Part shown: positions 38,149 through 39,813 of the stretch, piece by piece
Layout of the letters: each line of letters begins with the position of its first letter
Position numbering within the stretch: position 1 is the first letter of the stretch
Source: a virus
DNA: 39,813 bases
Direction: 5' to 3' (one strand)
IMG/VR virus record: IMGVR_UViG_3300007640_000076
Span: 1 to 39,813 of that record
Position numbers and translations under genes: made by a program
Notes under the pieces: model-generated
Databases searched by the model: none
What the model saw: the letters and a program-made list of their open reading frames with translations, nothing else
Told to the model about the DNA's origin: nothing

Positions 38149-38343
38149 ATGGACATCATGGAAACCATTCAAGTCAAACCGATTTCATCAAAAGCAAAAA
38201 ACAGATTCGCCAATTTAATGGCACGCGATTCTGTATGCATTATTGAACAAATCGTGAACAACAAACTATTCTTAAGAAGTGCAAACAATCGTAACTTTTT
38301 CTGGGTTGCACTTGACAATGACCCACATTGGATGATACAATAA
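38149..38343 (+). CDS. Conserved cyanophage hypothetical protein, 64 aa
   Basis: ETIQVKPISSKAKNRFANLMARDSVCIIEQIVNNKLFLRSANNRNFFWVALDNDPHWMI. The PISSKAKNRFANLM...FL.S....FFWV....D..W pattern is one I recall in cyanomyovirus genomes. Starts at 38149 or 38158; both are close to the promoter's expected +1, giving a very short leader. Function unknown. Confidence 0.7.
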   Translation: MDIMETIQVKPISSKAKNRFANLMARDSVCIIEQIVNNKLFLRSANNRNFFWVALDNDPHWMIQ

Positions 38344-38348
38344 TCTTA

Positions 38349-38408
38349 AGAGGAAGGGATTTGCCTCTCTAAAATAAAGTTATCCGTGTGGGAAGGAGTT
38401 TGCCCACA
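38349..38408 (+). other. Twin hairpins with conserved loops (candidate RNA element)
   Basis: Hairpin 1: AGAGG/CCTCT (38349-38368). Hairpin 2: TGTGGG/CCCACA (38387-38408). The stems differ, but each has a 10-nt loop: AAGGGATTTG and AAGGAGTTTG (8 of 10 equal). Different stems holding one loop indicate selection on RNA structure. The 405-bp gap 38344-38748 holds this, a terminator and a structured leader; I see no convincing gene in it. Confidence 0.6.
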
Positions 38409-38487
38409 TTGTAAAGAAAAAAAAAGTCACTCTGCGAGAACGTTAAGATAAAATATGGGTATAGCGTATCTGGTGATTGGAGTCTAG

Positions 38488-38518
38488 AGGATCCTGGTGG
38501 TGCGGGATCCTTTTTTTT
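38488..38518 (+). terminator. Rho-independent terminator
   Basis: AGGATCC/GGATCCT, 7-bp stem, loop of about 10 nt, then a run of eight T. It closes the transcript that carries the 64-aa gene and the twin hairpins. Confidence 0.85.
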
Positions 38519-38660
38519 AACATATTGAAACAATTATTTTATGGCAGGGGCGGTGGCGATGTATTGTCGTCTACAGGGATACCCCTCCCCTCTTTCGATT
38601 GTCCCCATACAATAGAGCATTTTAAGACCTTACAACGCCCTTGTGGACGGTTCTGGTAGT

Positions 38661-38729
38661 GGCACAGGGTTGGTTGATCTGCCCCGTCTTGCCGGGGCAT
38701 ACTGTGCCCATCGGACAAACGGATCCGAT
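38661..38729 (+). other. Structured leader of the 159-aa gene
   Basis: Outer stem GGCACAG/CTGTGCC (38661-38667 and 38702-38708) encloses an inner stem TGCCCCG/CGGGGCA (38680-38686 and 38693-38699); a third stem ATCGGA/TCCGAT follows (38710-38715 and 38724-38729). It ends 19 nt before the ATG. It could be a cis-regulatory RNA or a protein-binding site. Confidence 0.55.
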
Positions 38730-38748
38730 TCCACCCCAACCCAGAACA

Positions 38749-39228
38749 ATGAGCGACCTCCAAACTCTCACCGCAAACCTGAACGAACTGCAGAAGCAGT
38801 TCGTGGAATCTTTCCGGGAAATTACCTCCCAGATCGAATCAATCAAGAAAGAGGAAGAACAGAAAGAACAGCAGCAAAAGAAAGAAGAAGAACTTATTGC
38901 TTTTCACGATTATCTGATTGATGTAGTCACTGAAACTACTGGTGATGCAGTATTCGCCAAACTTGCAGTTTCACGATTGAATCAAATCCGCCGTAATCCT
39001 ACCCTGTCCTATCACAATCTGGTGACAATCTACCGTGAGATTGATGAAAACGACATTACAAAAAGGCAGGCAATGCTTACACTTAGCAAAGTTTATCGTT
39101 ATAAGTTCGCACGGGTGAAAGATCATAAAATTAAATCAGAGATCAAATACGCCACAAAGTGCCCCCATTGTGGCGCCATGGCATCCCGTCTTGTGGATCG
39201 CCTTCGCCAGGATGGTGTGGCGATCTGA
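38749..39228 (+). CDS. Coiled-coil and zinc-knuckle hypothetical protein, 159 aa
   Basis: I chose the ATG at 38749 because everything upstream is folded leader. Residues 1-50 are a coiled coil ending in a Glu/Lys/Gln run (SQIESIKKEEEQKEQQQKK). The middle is helical (FHDYLIDVVTETTGDAVFAKLAVSRLNQIRRNP), and a CPHC near residue 141 (KCPHCGAMASRLVDRLRQ) is half of a zinc site. It may bind nucleic acid and oligomerise; no family recognised. GC content is higher here than in the fibre block. Confidence 0.65.
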   Translation: MSDLQTLTANLNELQKQFVESFREITSQIESIKKEEEQKEQQQKKEEELIAFHDYLIDVVTETTGDAVFAKLAVSRLNQIRRNPTLSYHNLVTIYREIDENDITKRQAMLTLSKVYRYKFARVKDHKIKSEIKYATKCPHCGAMASRLVDRLRQDGVAI

Positions 39229-39240
39229 TAACCGTCCACT

Positions 39241-39268
39241 AGGGGGGTTGGCAGGCGCTCTCCCCCCT
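39241..39268 (+). other. GC-rich hairpin after the 159-aa gene
   Basis: AGGGGGG/CCCCCCT, 7-bp stem with a 14-nt loop, 12 bp after the stop. The T content after it (GTTATTGTTT) is modest, so it is a weak terminator or a 3'-end stabiliser. Confidence 0.5.
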
Positions 39269-39298
39269 GTTATTGTTTGATCAGTCGCAACCACACCA

Positions 39299-39813
39299 AT
39301 GCGCGTCTCTTTCAACCCCGCCAGCAGCAACGCCCAACTTGGCAGGATCCCTGCCAGCACCACTGAACAGGCATCCTGCCCCGCTACCTGCCCCATGGCG
39401 GAAGCGTGCTACGCCAAATTCCACTTCCAGGGCGCGGCATGGCGCAAGGTATCCGAAACCGGCATTGTATGGGAGGAATTCCTCTCTAAGGTTCGCCGGA
39501 TTGCACGCGGTCAGATCTGGCGCCACAACGTATCCGGTGATCTGCCCCATGTTGATGGGAACATCGATCGCGCCAGTGTTGCTGATCTGGTGGCAGCAAA
39601 CAAAGGGCGCAAAGGTTACACTTACACTCACCACGTTCTCAACACTGAGAACCTTGAAATTATCAAGGAAGCAAACAGCAAAGGTTTCACAATCTCTGCA
39701 TCCTGTGAGTCTGTAGAGGTTGCTGATAAAGTGATGACAGAGCACGGAATCCCTGCCGTTGCTGTTGTTCCCTCCACAGAATCGCGCCGGTTCTTCACAA
39801 CAACCAACGGTCG
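39299..39813 (+). CDS. Cysteine-cluster phage protein, DUF7227-like (3'-truncated)
   Basis: The frame runs off the right edge after 171 codons. It opens RVSFNPASSNAQLGRIPAST and has CPATCPMAEACYAKF (residues 29-43) with four Cys, a pattern of a conserved phage/plasmid family, followed by QGAAWRKVSETGIVWEEF, VSGDLPHVDGNID and later SASCESVEVADKVMTEHGIPAVAVVPS. The Cys cluster suggests iron-sulfur or zinc binding; the enzymatic role is not established as far as I know. The DNA is clearly more GC-rich than the left of the window, which may mean a separate origin. Confidence 0.7.
   Translation, partial: MRVSFNPASSNAQLGRIPASTTEQASCPATCPMAEACYAKFHFQGAAWRKVSETGIVWEEFLSKVRRIARGQIWRHNVSGDLPHVDGNIDRASVADLVAANKGRKGYTYTHHVLNTENLEIIKEANSKGFTISASCESVEVADKVMTEHGIPAVAVVPSTESRRFFTTTNG

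Noticed and set aside
38541-38615. 24-codon ORF after the terminator at 38488
   Set aside because: No ribosome site, no overlap with neighbours and no recognisable protein; likely chance.
38641-38748. N-terminal extension of the 159-aa gene from a TTG
   Set aside because: The stretch is folded RNA leader; the ATG at 38749 begins the helical protein proper.
39273-39745. Long overlapping ORFs on both strands at the right end
   Set aside because: They are shadows of the Cys-cluster gene, common in GC-rich coding DNA.
1-39813. Prophage or photosystem gene signs (integrase, attachment sites, psbA/psbD)
   Set aside because: None is visible on either strand in this window.

Overview
The window looks like part of a T4-like cyanophage (a cyanobacterial myovirus). 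The evidence is a baseplate hub and spike followed by giant modular tail-fibre genes, a small CP12-type protein (a Calvin-cycle inhibitor carried by cyanophages), T4/cyanophage-style late promoter octamers (NATAAATA), a phage tRNA cluster, and a long run of very short, overlapping early-type genes. There is no integrase, rRNA, transposase or CRISPR array. Both ends cut through genes, so this is an internal piece of a larger genome.

Layout. (1) 1-24592, plus strand, AT-rich: virion genes. Baseplate hub (gp27-like, truncated at the left edge), gp5-like OB-fold protein without a lysozyme domain, glycine-repeat spike, a chain of fibre/baseplate proteins (212, 1047, 224, 2048, 1903 and 673 aa) and a tail-fibre-assembly-like chaperone. 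The 2048 and 1903 aa proteins end in tail-collar plus His-rich tips. Four tRNA genes (two Ile-UAU, two Leu-UAA) and three small genes interrupt the fibre genes. (2) 24593-24714: a promoter, a short leader and an intrinsic terminator, possibly a small RNA or attenuator. (3) 24715-34569, plus strand: SF2 helicase, then about forty small genes, many joined by ATGA/TAATG overlaps. They include a glutaredoxin-like protein, CP12, a 2OG-Fe(II) oxygenase, a secreted His-rich protein, an HExxH metalloprotein and several tiny membrane proteins. (4) 34572-35451, minus strand: GIY-YIG endonuclease-like gene plus a zinc-ribbon/membrane mini-protein. (5) 35452-35924: a gene-free control region with a late-promoter octamer, five 22-bp tandem repeats, a 9-bp inverted repeat, and two sigma70-type promoters carrying an 11-bp near-palindrome. 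(6) 35925-39813, plus strand, GC-richer: small early-type genes with clear promoters, the same operator-like palindrome again, structured leaders, a KTSC-like protein and a cysteine-cluster protein cut by the right edge.

How the parts fit. The left block builds the tail tip and adsorption organelle. Its genes use AUA and UUA codons freely, and the tRNAs inside it read those two codons. The right block looks like host-takeover and metabolism genes expressed early from host-type promoters (TTGACA, 17 bp, TANANT, often with an extended TGn). The most novel material is regulatory: an operator-like motif shared by at least three promoters, the 22-bp repeat array, two hairpins with different stems but a conserved loop, and the promoter-leader-terminator unit before the helicase. 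Protein assignments come from reading motifs and from memory of families; no database search was possible.
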